Assembly: GCA_003049485.1 (NCBI GenBank)
Contig: PYST01000269.1
Location: 1-55,187, forward strand
DNA length: 55,187 bases
Source of the DNA: Ophioceras dolichostomum
Lineage: Eukaryota > Ascomycota > Sordariomycetes > Magnaporthales > Ophioceraceae
Reading direction: 5' to 3'
The position numbers and the translations under genes were made by a program. Every line of letters begins with the position of its first letter. Position 1 is the first letter of the stretch. The notes under the pieces are model-generated. The model was given only the letters and a program-made list of their open reading frames with translations. It had not been told where the DNA came from and made no database searches. This document shows positions 41,494 through 52,198 of this stretch, one piece after another.

Positions 41494-44010
41494 TCAGGCC
41501 ACGACTGTAGTTACAACTTCGAGTGCATCCATTTCGTCAGCAAGATGGACCAAAAGAGCAAATCCCTTGCGGGTGTACAGCTCTGTCAGGGGCTGCCCGG
41601 CCGCGTCTGTTCCGGAGTCGGCGACGTCACTATTACTGTTGGGACCCCCACTGTTGGGACCCCCCACAGTCCCGCTGGTTTTTTTGACCACCAGACAGTA
41701 ATAGAACCTGCGTCTTCGGTCATCCCCACCAGGCATAGAGCCGAAGTACGTCTTAGGTCTCAAAATCGGCAGACATGTCCACACCTCAGCTGGTTCTCCA
41801 TGGCCTCCTGTCCCGCCGAGGTCCTTAACGTTGTCTGGTATGCAGAACCCGATAGCCTCTCCCTCAAAGAGTGTAACAAGCAGAAGGTCATCGCGTTCGA
41901 ACTGGGGATTGAGCCCATACTCATTGTAGAGCCGGCGGCCGAACTGGAGGTATCGATCGTCGACGTCGCTATAGTCGAGAGGCGCCAGTGAGTCACCCAT
42001 CGGAAGAGGGGAAAGTCCATTCGAGAACATAAACCCGAGCTCAGATGCCCCATCAGCAGGGTCGGGGATGTTGGGGTTGCGATCTTCCCCTCTTCGAGGA
42101 GACCTGAAAGCCTCGAATGCCGAGAGGACAGTGAAGGCAAGTCGAGGTGATGTGATCGAAAGAAGTCGGCCGTCCCCGCAAATGGTGAGGGGGGCCGGGA
42201 TATGCTGGAATGTCTCCGCCCCCTCATCTCCCCCAAACGATTCCAATACCTGAACTTTGAGGTCAACTGACGCCCAAGTCCAGGACGGAAGACCGAGGTT
42301 AGTGGCGGAGCCTACAATGGGCGCGTGCTCTTGGCCCCCGACTTCTCGGTACCAGAGAAGCTGGCGATGCGCGTCGCTCCTCCAAATGCCGCTGACGTAA
42401 GATCCTTCATCAGGGCCAAGTTGACTGTGCATAGCGGTGGCTAGCCCGCTTATTGCTCGGAGCTTGTCGCTGCCAAACGTGAGGGACCGCCGCGTGTAGT
42501 TCTGGATTAGCGCCCTCCACTGCGCTGCGCCGAGCTGGCCTCGACTGAGGATCGATTGGGCCTTCTCTTGGTTAGATTCGTGTCGAGTCTCGGCCCTGCA
42601 ACTCCACATGATACACCGCGCGAGGAAATAGATGACACGGCGCGAAAGGACCTGTTCTTGTAGCACCCATGCCCGCGTGGATAGTGGGGAGCGGCGCACG
42701 CTTTGCCGGGCATCCTCCTCTGTCCCCCACATAACCCGGGGTACCAATGCAAAGGAGCCTTGCTCTCTGCCGTCCTTATCTAGAAATGGGACCGAGACCA
42801 AACCAACGTCGGGAAGTTGCGATCGGTCGAAAAACAGTCCATCGCCGGAATGATTCGCATAGGCAGCCGCTAGAGTGACGTGGGCGTTGCTGTATATGGC
42901 GGACATCTTCGGGGCCTCCTCCTCCCATTCCACCGCGTCGTCCTGCACAATGCATAAAGAGTCGATCCAGATGTACTGGAGCCCAATCGCGTGAACAAGA
43001 CGGACGGCGTCGCGGAAAGTTGGAGGGATAAGACCCCATGGTATGCCTCCTTCGTGGACATTGAGGTTGTCCTTCATCGTTCGGGTGGGGCGCTTGTCCA
43101 CAGGCCCCCAGCAATGACTCAAGCATGCGTAGGTTCCAAGTTGGCCTTCGGTAGGAACTAGTCTGATCGCCTTGGCGTCGGACTGCTCGATATGGATGAG
43201 GCGTTTCGGCAATGGTACCCCGCGCTTCTCATCCAGTGGCTCACCGGTGGTGGCCAGGTTGCATATCCCCCCGTGATTGTGTAAACAAGTGTGTAGGCGT
43301 ATGCGGATTAGCGAAAATGCCTCTGGGCAATCCGATGCCGGAAGATACGGGCGAGTGATGATCGTCCCTGACAAGGCCGCTGGGCTGGCTGATCGTGTTA
43401 AATACCCTCGGTTTCAATTAGCTCACCTGCACGGTCGTGAGACTGACAGACGCTAATTACCAGTCTTGCCAGGACTGAGATGTGGAAAGTTGTTAAAACA
43501 CCTACCTTCATCAGCCACTATCGGCACATTAATGCCAACATACGTTGACTTTCTGTTCCTGGAGGGCAACTCCGCGAGGGGGTACCATAAGACGATCCCC
43601 ACGATCCCTAGCCCGTCTAACTCCCCGGCGTCGCTGTCGACAAGCGTGCTCATCTTCATAGGCAGAGGTAAGAGCATATCCGGATCCAGCTCCCTTGTTT
43701 CGCTAGTAATCGCTCCACAAAAGCTCAATGCGAAGACGAGGGTTCTCCGGAGCTGGACGCACAGTGGACAGCGGGGGTGAGCTCGAATTCGTCTGAGCAG
43801 TTCCTGAGCGTTGTCCAGGTAGTTGTATCCAACTGCGGCCATGGCTTCCGCTGTCTTTTTCTCGTAAATGATTACCGCCTCTCCTTTGCTTGTTGGTAAG
43901 GAAGGGTCTGCCGCCTCGGCGATAGTGAATAGATTGATGCTTTTGCATCTTTCACAGAGCTGCCGTGCTCTTCGATTCATTTCCGCGCTTCTCATCTCCG
44001 TATGATACAT
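41494..44010 (-). CDS. HET-domain (heterokaryon incompatibility) protein
   Basis: Exons 43506-44010 and 41494-43379 give 796 aa. The 126-nt intron (GTAGGT...CCCAG) joins NVPIVADE to ALSGTIITRPYL in phase. HET-domain motifs are present: GTYACLSHCWGP, then FRDAVRLVHAIGLQYIWIDSLCIVQDD, MSAIYSNAHVTLAAAYA and, after a spacer, RAWVLQEQVLSRRVIYF. The N-terminal 200 residues contain CERCKSINLF and HPRCPLC pairs, as often seen before HET domains. There is no NACHT, WD40 or other C-terminal module. HET proteins can trigger cell death on allorecognition, but most genomic HET genes are of unknown trigger. The gene is convergent with the FAD oxidase. An additional upstream exon cannot be excluded. Confidence 0.9.
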
Positions 44011-44797
44011 TCGTCGGTGTGCTTTTCAGGCTGGATAGGAAGTACTCGAGTTGCGAATGGAAATCGGGCTGTGGTGTAGATTTGTAAGAGAACAAGATAT
44101 TTCACTCACCCCGCTTCCAGCAGAAATTGTCAAGTGAAAGTAGCGCTGGAGGCCTCCGTTGAAGGACGTCTTCCACGTGAGTGGCGGCATTGCGGCTGAA
44201 CTCGATCGCAACGAAGGCACCAGCACTTAGTAACCTACGTTGGTCATGCCAAGCTCCAATCCAGAAACAAGTAATTTACATTCGAGACACAAAACTCCGC
44301 CGAAGTCCCCACTGCTATGTCAGGGACAGGTGGCTGGCGTGTGAACAACGCGTGGGCACCGAGAAGGGATTAACTAAGATCTGCTGGCTAGCCCTCGGCA
44401 GTGCGGCGGAGTGCCTACCTGCTAGGTGCCTACTCATAGCACCAATCGAAGTTGTAGCTCTGGAAGAGCTCATCGCGCGAATCCGTCGGTACTCCAGCGG
44501 GCTGTACAGAACAGAGATGGTCTCACAACACCATAAAGCGATGGGACGTGAAGACTGTTACAAATCTTAGCGTTGACCGGACAGAGTTAGGAAGAGTTCG
44601 GATGTCTTCTTATTGGCTGGCACGAGGTGGGAGGCCCCTAGGTTGGAGGGGGGCTGGTGGGCGACAGGAGTGCGACTGAACAAGAAAATGCCTCGAGCGT
44701 CGATCTTTCCTACAGAGGCAAACTCAAGCAGGTGCAATACCACAGGCTAACGCATGGGCACGTGTCTGCCAGTCACTGACTGATTGGACGCCAGCAG
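44011..44797. other. intergenic between HET gene and pectate lyase
   Basis: Both flanking genes are on the minus strand, so this stretch holds the HET gene promoter and the lyase 3' end. A 66-codon minus-strand frame at 44026-44226 might be an upstream HET exon or a chance frame; I see no firm evidence. Confidence 0.45.
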
Positions 44798-46143
44798 TTA
44801 CGACCACGAAGTGGTAGCACCGATCGAAGCCCCCGAAACTGGCACCAAGAAATTGCTCGCCGTAATCTTCCCACTACTGGCCCTCGCCCCCTTCACCAAA
44901 CTAACATCAACACTCTTAAAGCTAACCGTCGTCCACGTCGCGCCCGCATCCCACGAATTCCCGCTGCCAGAAGTGCCGCTGACGAGCGACACCTGCGCCG
45001 AGTTCGACGTGCTTCCATCGAAGTTCAAGGCGCCGATGCTGTTCCTGATGGTCGTCGACGTCGTGCCCACGGTCTGGAAGCCCACAGCGCCATTGTCGTA
45101 GGCTGTGCACCTCGAGAACGCAAAGGTGCCCGGCTGCTTATTATCGGTGAGGCCCTTAGCAGCGTTATCGAAGGCTATGCAGTTGGTAATAATGTGGTTT
45201 GCTGCTCCAATATCGGCCGCGTCACCCCCGCCCAGCTTGAAGCCGTTGCCGTCGCCCGCGAAGGACGTGAAGCCCCACCGGTTGACGCCGTTGCCCCAGG
45301 CGATTGTGTCGATGATGGTCACGGCGGATTTGAACTCCCTGAGGTTTTATTTGAGTAAGTGTCAGTCACCATGGTCGAACGAGGTAGTACAGGGTTTGGA
45401 GAGGTAGAGCGATGATGATGATGATGATGAAGATGATAATGATGATGATTATGATGATGATGATGAGGGAAAAGAACAACGCACCAGAGATCCAGGCCAT
45501 CATCGACATTCTCGTATAGCCGCGCGCCCTTCAGCAGATTACCAGTTCCCGACCCTTCTTTCAGAGCAAAGCCATCTGCACTCTCCCCGTTCTTTCGCGG
45601 GTCCCGGTTGCGGTACGAGTCGAGATATACGACCTGGGTGTTGGCCACGGTGCCCTGCATATGGAAACCGGTCTCATAGTTGTCATGCGTGACGATGCGC
45701 TCAAAGTAGTTGTTCGAGCTATCCCTGACATAGACGCCGTACGGCCCGTTGATGAGGGTCAATCCATAGAACTTCCAGTAGTTCGCTCCCTCGATGTGCA
45801 ACACGCCCCGGTCGCTGTTGGGGAGAGACGCATCGAGGTCGGCGGGTGTGTATGGCAAGGCCTCGCCGTCGATGATGACCGTCTCGCCGTTGTAGTTCTT
45901 CACCGTGTAGGGCGCGTTAGAGGTGCCGCTCTTGGTGAGCTTTATGTTCGTCGTGGGCGAGTATGTACCCCCTCGGAGGTAGATGGTGTCACCGGCCACG
46001 GCCTTGTTGACTGCCGACTGGATAGAGAGGAGGGGGGAGGTCAACGTGCCGGAGCCGGAGTTGGAGCCTGTCGGAGAGACGTAGATGTCCGCGGCTAGGA
46101 CAACAGCTGGAATAGCTGCGAGGAGAAGGTTAAGGAAGCCCAT
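44798..46143 (-). CDS. secreted right-handed beta-helix pectate lyase, PL9-like
   Basis: Exons 45485-46143 and 44798-45338 give 399 aa. The 146-nt intron (GTGCGT...CTCAG) splits a tryptophan codon and restores DDGLDLWEFKSAVTI, a hallmark of family PL9. A signal peptide (MGFLNLLLAAIPAVVLAA) is followed by DIYVSPTGSNSGSGTLTSPL, the typical start of this fold. Repeated parallel-beta-helix turns follow: GDTIYLRGGTY, NSDRGVLHIEGANYWKFYGL, NYFERIVTHDNYETGFHM and FSRCTAYDNGAVGF. The family eliminates polygalacturonate using calcium and a lysine base outside the cell; I did not assign the lysine. Length matches single-module fungal PL9 enzymes. Confidence 0.9.
45411..45467. repeat. GAT/ATG trinucleotide microsatellite inside the PL9 intron
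   Basis: A nearly pure GATGATGATG tract with a few interruptions (AAGATGATAATG, ATTATG). It lies entirely within the intron of the pectate lyase gene and enlarges it. Likely polymorphic. Confidence 0.9.
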
Positions 46144-46801
46144 CGTGACCCCGTGCCGCTGGAGTGATGATTCTTGAGGTTCGTAGCGAGGGATGCAACG
46201 GATCGAGGCGACATCATTGCAGCCGGTGGTTCTTAAATGCGGATCTTGGAGACTGTCCTAGACAGTAATGAGTCTATCATCAACCATCTATCCACAGCAG
46301 TAGTCTCTCCCTTTCCGAATTGGAGGGCCAATAAGACCCGCCCTGGGGTTGTCAGGCCATGCTCTCGTTGGTGGAAATCCACATCCACCGACAACCACCC
46401 CATCGCGTCGGGCCTTGGCTTGACTTCACTAGCTCCATCGCTGGGTGATAGGACATTTGTTTGGACGTTGAGTGGAGGATAGCTTCAATCCTCTTTCCCT
46501 AACGATCGATTTAACGGAGGAATGGCAAAAACCTCGGCGGGAGGACTTCCGCAATAATAGATTCTTGAGCTAGAAGAAACCCGATTGATACTCGGTACGG
46601 AATAGGACGTAAGAACTACAGCGACGCCTGTAGGACAAACGAAATCCGGGGATGAGAAATCGGGGATGGAAGGGAGAGAGACAAGCAGCAGCGAATAGAG
46701 GCGGTAAGACACGGTCAGATAAAATAGAAGGACAAAGAATACAACAAACGAACGAATAACAAAAGAGAGCAAAAAAAATAACAAAAAGATGGGCAGATAA
46801 C
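46144..46801. other. intergenic upstream of the pectate lyase
   Basis: This stretch holds the promoter region of the pectate lyase gene, which reads away on the minus strand. No coding frame of interest: the long hydrophobic minus-strand frames at 46485-46803 come from a T-rich composition and were not called. Confidence 0.5.
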
Positions 46802-46807
46802 AAAAAA
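46802..46807 (-). terminator. RNA polymerase III terminator of tRNA-Pro
   Basis: Six A residues on the plus strand, hence T6 on the tRNA strand, lie three bases past the discriminator base. Confidence 0.8.
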
Positions 46808-46809
46808 TG

Positions 46810-46899
46810 GGCGCTGGCCCGGGATTGAACCGGGGACCTCTCGCAATTGTGCTTCAGGGTGAACCCTAAGCGAGAATCATACCACTAGACCACCAGCGC
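46810..46899 (-). tRNA. tRNA-Pro(AGG) with 18-nt intron
   Basis: Acceptor strands GCGCTGG (46893-46899) and CCAGCGC (46811-46817) pair fully. The box A region reads TGGTCTAGTGG and the box B region GGTTCAATCCC. The anticodon stem CTCGC/GCGAG encloses the loop TTAGGGT, interrupted after position 37 by an intron at 46846-46863. The anticodon AGG is at 46865-46867. The intron contains CCCT, which can pair with the anticodon region, as expected for the pre-tRNA substrate of the splicing endonuclease. The mature length is 72 nt before CCA. A T6 run follows directly on the minus strand (46802-46807). Confidence 0.95.
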
Positions 46900-47504
46900 G
46901 TTCTTCCTCGTTATTGGATGATAACCAGCGTCGCACACAAAGCTTATGTAGCCAAGATGAATGGAGTCAGGGGTGCTGGGTTGCAGCACCCCACAACATC
47001 ACTTGACTACGAGGAAATCTTCGAAATGCGCCGTTGTTCGCCTTGAAGTGTAGTATTCTTCAGATCAAATCATCTCTGCCGTCGGCTCGATTGCGCGAAA
47101 GAAGACTGTTGTGTCGATGGTTTATAACCACTGCATCCCCGAACAACTTTTTCCCGCACTCCGTCACCTCATCCGTCTGTAGAATGATGAGGCGAAGTCA
47201 GACGATCATCAATCACTGAATCACAAACCAAAAACGACACTTTACACCTACAACCCACAGGATCATCTCGATAATCTAGAGAGATTCAACAGGAACAGGC
47301 AGACTAAGCTATGTGGATTTTATTAGCAGGATACCCTGCTTCAAAGCATAAAAAGATAATAGAAGTAATGAAGGGTATTGTTCTCGCTCGTCTTTCTCAC
47401 TGCCACCCTACAGCACCCCCGCCAGTGCCCCCCGTCCATCACCACAGAGAAGAATCCCGTCGCACAGCCATCGATGACCCAAGCCACCACCAGCAAGCCG
47501 AGGA
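46900..47504. other. intergenic between tRNA and transporter
   Basis: Upstream region of the tRNA and 3' flank of the sugar transporter. No supported gene. Confidence 0.5.
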
Positions 47505-49608
47505 TTACGCCTTCTCCTCAACAGTAGGCACATTCTCCATCTCAACGGCGCCCCCCTTCCTCGCCTTAATCTGCTCGATCTCCGCATCAAGCCTCGACTC
47601 GCCGACCTTGGTATTCCACGGCCTGGGCCCGTCCTTGGAAAACATGATCTCGATCTCCTCGAGCGTCTTGCCGCATGTCTCCGGGTAGAACAGGAAGAAC
47701 CAGACGGCGGCGCCCATGCACAAACACCCAAACACGATAAAGGTGTTCCACTTGATGTTGATGAACGCAGGTGGCGTGAACATGTTCAGCGCAAAGTTGA
47801 ACACCCAGTTGCTCATGGCCGCCAGACTCATCCCCGTGGCGCGCGTGCCGAGCGACCAGACCTCAGCCGCATAGATCCAGCACACGGGCGCCAGCGTCAA
47901 GGCGTAGACGGTGATGAGCAGGTACGAGAAGGTGATGACCGTGTTTGCCGGGTTTCCGGAGTGGACCTCGAAGACGATGTTGCCGTTGGGCGGGTCGCCT
48001 ACGCCCTCGGGACGGAGGGTGTGGTTGTTCGCCATGACTCCGCCCACGACGAAGTGGCAGAGGCCCATTCCCAGCGCGCCGATGACAAGCAGCAGCCGGC
48101 GGGACGACTTGTCGATGAAGAAGAACATGGCGCCAGTGAAGATGAGGAACACAGCGTACTGCACGCCCGACGTGACGAGCGCGACGTTGCCCGTCAGGCC
48201 GGCCATGTATGCGATGTATGTTAAATAATATACCTGGTCATAAGCCCGGTCAGCTGCCTCTGTGCAAAAGAACAAAGCACTCCAAATGTTGAAGGTTCGA
48301 ATCCCTCCGGAGCGGAAAACAGAAGCAAAAAAGCCCCATAGCAGTAGCCAGAGTTGGGGGAGCGCAAAGAAGCCGAAAGCCGAATTGCCAGTGCTGGTTG
48401 GAGCTCGACATTCCGTGACGACCTCAGGGTGAGTGTTGCACTGGCTTTAAAGACCCTTGTACCTTTGATCACAGGTACAGGTTCCTAGGCTTTGTGGTTC
48501 AACTTACGATGACATTTGCCCCCGCGAGTTGCTGGTGTATCGAAGTTGGTGATCACCAGTCAGTAACCTTTACAGAACAGCTGGAGGGAGGGGCAAGGAT
48601 CCCATCGCGGTTGTCTCCGGTGCAGCGGGGTTTGGGGTCACATGGACACGTACCTGCCACGCCTGCACGCTCATGCCAGCCAGCGTGCGCTTCCACATCC
48701 CGTTTTTGACGAACTTCCTCCATCCGCGGCCCGACTCCTTCTCGGCTGCCAAGCACGTGGTGATCTCCTCGTACTCGGCGATGACCAGCAGGTCCTCCGT
48801 GTTTCCTCCCGCGTGGATCCTCGCCAGGACCTTCAACGCCTCCTCGTTGCGGCCGACCTTGGCCAGCCAGCGGGGGGAGCGAGGCAGGAACGGCAGGCCG
48901 GCGATCAAGAAAACGCAGGGGATAAACTGCGTGCCCCAGGCGGTCCTGAATGCGCCCGGTCCCTCGATGGTGTTGATGCAGCCTACGCCGATGAAGTACA
49001 TGACCAGAATGCCGAACTCGATCGCCAGCTGCTGGATGATGACCAGCGAGCCGCGCTTGTCCTTCTTGGCGATCTCGGCCAGGTACACGGGGACCTGGCT
49101 GGAAGTGACGCCCACGGTGAAGCCGTTGAGCACGCGGCCCGCGACGAGGGTCTGCCAGTTCGTGGCCGCGGTCTGCACGGCCGTGCCGATCAGCCAGAAG
49201 AGGCAGGCGAACATGATGGAGTCGCGGCGGCCGATCTTGTCGGAGACGGGGCCGGCGCAGGCGGATCCCACGACGGAGCCCGCGGACAGCGCCGCGCCGA
49301 TGGTGCCCTGGATAATGCCGCTCGGGTTGTTGAAGTAGTCGATGTAGGCGTTCGAGACGACGATGGCTGACATGGACGAGATGTCGAAGCCGAATCTGGA
49401 TGATGGAGACGAGAAGCCGGTCAGTCGGTTGTCCCCGTATGTCACTGATGGCCTGCAGCTGGAGTCCTTGGTTCTTTCTTCCGCGCTGGAGTCTCGCCCT
49501 CTCTCTACCGTTCTCTGTTCCCATTTTGAGGTCCACGACTTACAGCATGCCACCCAGCGTGGCAATGATGGCGATAAAATACGGGTTATAGGTCTTTGGG
49601 AGCTTCAT
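47505..49608 (-). CDS. MFS sugar (hexose-type) transporter
   Basis: Exons 49544-49608, 48654-49395, 48508-48531 and 47505-48233 give 519 aa, with twelve predicted membrane spans. Family signatures: LFGFDISSMSAI at the start, GPVSDKIGRRDSI (loop 2-3), VPVYLAEIAKKDKRG, PRSPRWLAK and PETCGKTLEEIE after TM12. The third exon is only 24 nt and encodes QLAGANVI, the conserved QQLxGxNxIxYY motif that lines the sugar path; it joins QAWQ upstream and VYYLTYIA downstream. The intron after it (48234-48507) is 274 nt, long for this gene, and holds a tRNA-like sequence. The transporter works at the plasma membrane and fits the plant-polysaccharide-degrading enzymes nearby. The substrate is not deducible. 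Confidence 0.93.
48238..48320 (+). other. tRNA-like remnant (possible SINE) within transporter intron 3
   Basis: The plus strand has a perfect box-B-like sequence GGTTCGAATCC at about 48294-48304. It is preceded by ACTCCAAAT, as in tRNA-Trp anticodon loops, and by a box-A-like stretch near 48243-48256. The acceptor stem does not pair and the variable/T-stem region is short, so this is not an active tRNA. It is probably a tRNA-derived retroposon fragment. Confidence 0.4.
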
Positions 49609-52198
49609 CGTGGCGGTGATGGCGACTGTCGCGTCGCGAACACCGGGTGATGATTTGGAATAGAAGTTAGGAGGAGAGGTTGCTGCCCTCTTGAGCGCCT
49701 CAGCCTGGGCCTGGTAGCACACGCAGGGAGGAGGGGAGAGTCAGAGCTGTCGCGAGGAGCAGGAAGACCGCCACCTCTACAGCGTGAGCGTCCCCTGTGG
49801 AGTGGCACTGCAGCGATGGATGGGTCGGTTATATATATCATCTATTATTCTTTGCATCACATGGAGCTTGGGGAGAGCATGGGAGAATGTAGGTGGAGGT
49901 AAAGGTGGAGGAGTTGACCGTTCTCGGCCCGCATGCCCTGTCTGACCCGTCCGCCTGCCTGCCTGCCTGCTCGTCTGCTTGCCCGCCCTCTGTCGCGTTG
50001 TCGTCCCACTTTCCCGTCCGTGTGCTTCGGGGAAGGCTTCATATTGTACCGAGCGGCATTATCCAGCGGATAGACAAGCTTTCAAGTGTCAGGACAGGGA
50101 AGATGGGAAGCGAGAGGACAGAAAGAAGGCTCGTTCATTCGTAAGGCACCGATTTCCCCGAGTGGACCGCCTCATCAGTTTTTGGACCCCCTCCACTATG
50201 AAGAGGTCACTATGTGATACCACCCCGGCCCTGGACCAACGTTCATCGTACTGTTGTATCCCTTTCGGACTCAAGCGCCCACCAATGAAACCTTCCCCCT
50301 CTCGCAAGACGGCAAGAAGCAGACACAGAAAAAAAAAGTGCGGCATGTTCTTTGGGGCATCTCGGCAGCGATCGGTCGGTTCTTGCGACATCTTACATAC
50401 AAGGAAGAGAGGGGTGGCGACCGGCCTTTTCCCCATCTTGATTGCACTGTTCGAGAAGACGTCGGGGAAAAGCGATTCACGATGTGGCGTTTCTTGGCAG
50501 TGCGAGGGGGAAGAGAGCGGGCAGCGGAGGAGCTTGTAACGACCCAATCAGGTCTCATCGGGCAACGGCAGAGGCGTTTTTGGCGTAGTCATTTTCTGCA
50601 ATGTTTTCTCCCCACACCACACGACAGATATGGGGGGCGGGGGTGGGTTACAGGGGGAAGAGGGGAGAGGAGAGAGAGGGGATCGGGTGGGGAAAAGGGA
50701 CTGTGGATCGGCAAAACAAGAATCGGTACCGCTCTTTTCGCGCACCACGTCGCGACGACAGGTTGGTTAGAGGCGCGCCAATAGGAGAAGAGCAAGAAGG
50801 GCCGAAAAGCCTCCTGCAACCTCCTGCGAAGATGGCTCGCCGTGACCAAGACGGACCAGACGTCATGCTCTTGGCCGATGCAAAAGTGAACTTGAACGCT
50901 GAGTTCCACTTACCCCCCGCTACCACCTAATGGCCTAATGCATTCAACTATGACCCCAGGACCGTCATTCCCCTCGAGTCAAATCTGACCAGTGGCTGAC
51001 ACCTGGTACAATTGCTTATCGGGGAAGCCCCATGGAGAGAGATCACAATTATGTCCACCCAGTGCGTGGCCTTGTGCGTGGCCTTGAGGAGGGGATGAAG
51101 GGTGCTGTGGTCGCCGAACCATCAGCGGGCTCCAGCTGAGCAGCCTGGACGAGGGTGGCTGGGCGGGGAGCGCAACAGCGCGTGGGAGGAGAAACAAGAC
51201 GAGCAAGCGCACCAACTAGGGCAGCGCGTTTAAGACCTGTTACCGTTGTCCTGTCTTTACCTGTCGTACCTCACGCTGTACAGGCCCGGGGGAGGGAGTG
51301 ATGAGTGTCTCTGCCGCCAACAGCTAGGGGCCGATCATCATTTTCCTCCCCTCGACGCGCGTCAACAAATGTCCCAGTGACGATCTGTCAGGTCAGGTCC
51401 CCAAAACTAAGGCAACAGTTGGCTTTCTTCTTCTGCTGGGGCGCCAATATCTCGAACCGTTCGCAGACGCCATGCCATGCAACCCTGGATCCCAGAGGAG
51501 CGGTTCTCGATATCAGGTCAGGGCGGATCTAGAGTTGGCACATCAGGGATGAAGCAGGTAAGCGCCTCTCCGCAGATCGTCTGGCAACTGTGGTCCTTCT
51601 CGAGATGTCTCTCCGTTGGCATTAACTGCAGCCGTGGGTACCCAAAGAAAATCTGTTTCTACGGAGGAGCAGTGACAGTCCCTCTTACGCTCAGTATATG
51701 TTTTTAAAAGCTCTTTACAACACAGAGGTCACAAGCAAGGTTTCAAAAATACCACCAATCACGGATGTGGCGACATTATAGGCGGGAGGGAAGAAGCAAC
51801 GCCGACATCTCGCGTCTCCCGTGTCTCTTATCAAGCATATCCCGGCCTCAGAACAAGGTGGGTATAAACGTCTGGCTGTCCACCACATATGCCGTCTTGA
51901 CATTCCCCCCCTCGCCGGCTGGACCCGGAGCAGTCGTCCGATTTGCAGCCGTGCCTATTAGTCCGACTATCCCTACTCTCCTAGCAGGGTTTGTTCGTCG
52001 GCAGACCCATTCGCCGATATCCGGTCATGATCGATACCTCGATCCGGGGCCCAAGCATAACAGCTCCTGGATGGAGTGGGCAGCTGTTATTTCCGTATTG
52101 ATCGTGCCCTTCCTATAGAGAGGCACGCATATCAGAGTGTCATCCGGCGGACCTGATATCCTACCCTCTCCCAAGCCCATGCCCTTCCCCCTCCTGCC
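49609..52198. other. gene-poor region, 2.6 kb
   Basis: This is the upstream region of the transporter plus sequence with no supported gene. Frames of 100-190 codons at 49979-50539 and 50254-50784 overlap one another in several frames and have no domain-like features. A tandem 12-mer (TGCGTGGCCTTG twice) lies at 51063-51086. Confidence 0.5.

Noticed and set aside
46485..46803. Hydrophobic minus-strand frames near the tRNA
   Set aside because: Repeated F/L runs come from a T-rich strand, not from a membrane protein; no start context or homology-like pattern.
48221..48472. 83-codon frame with EGFEPSTFGV
   Set aside because: It lies in the transporter intron and is the reverse strand of a tRNA-like sequence.
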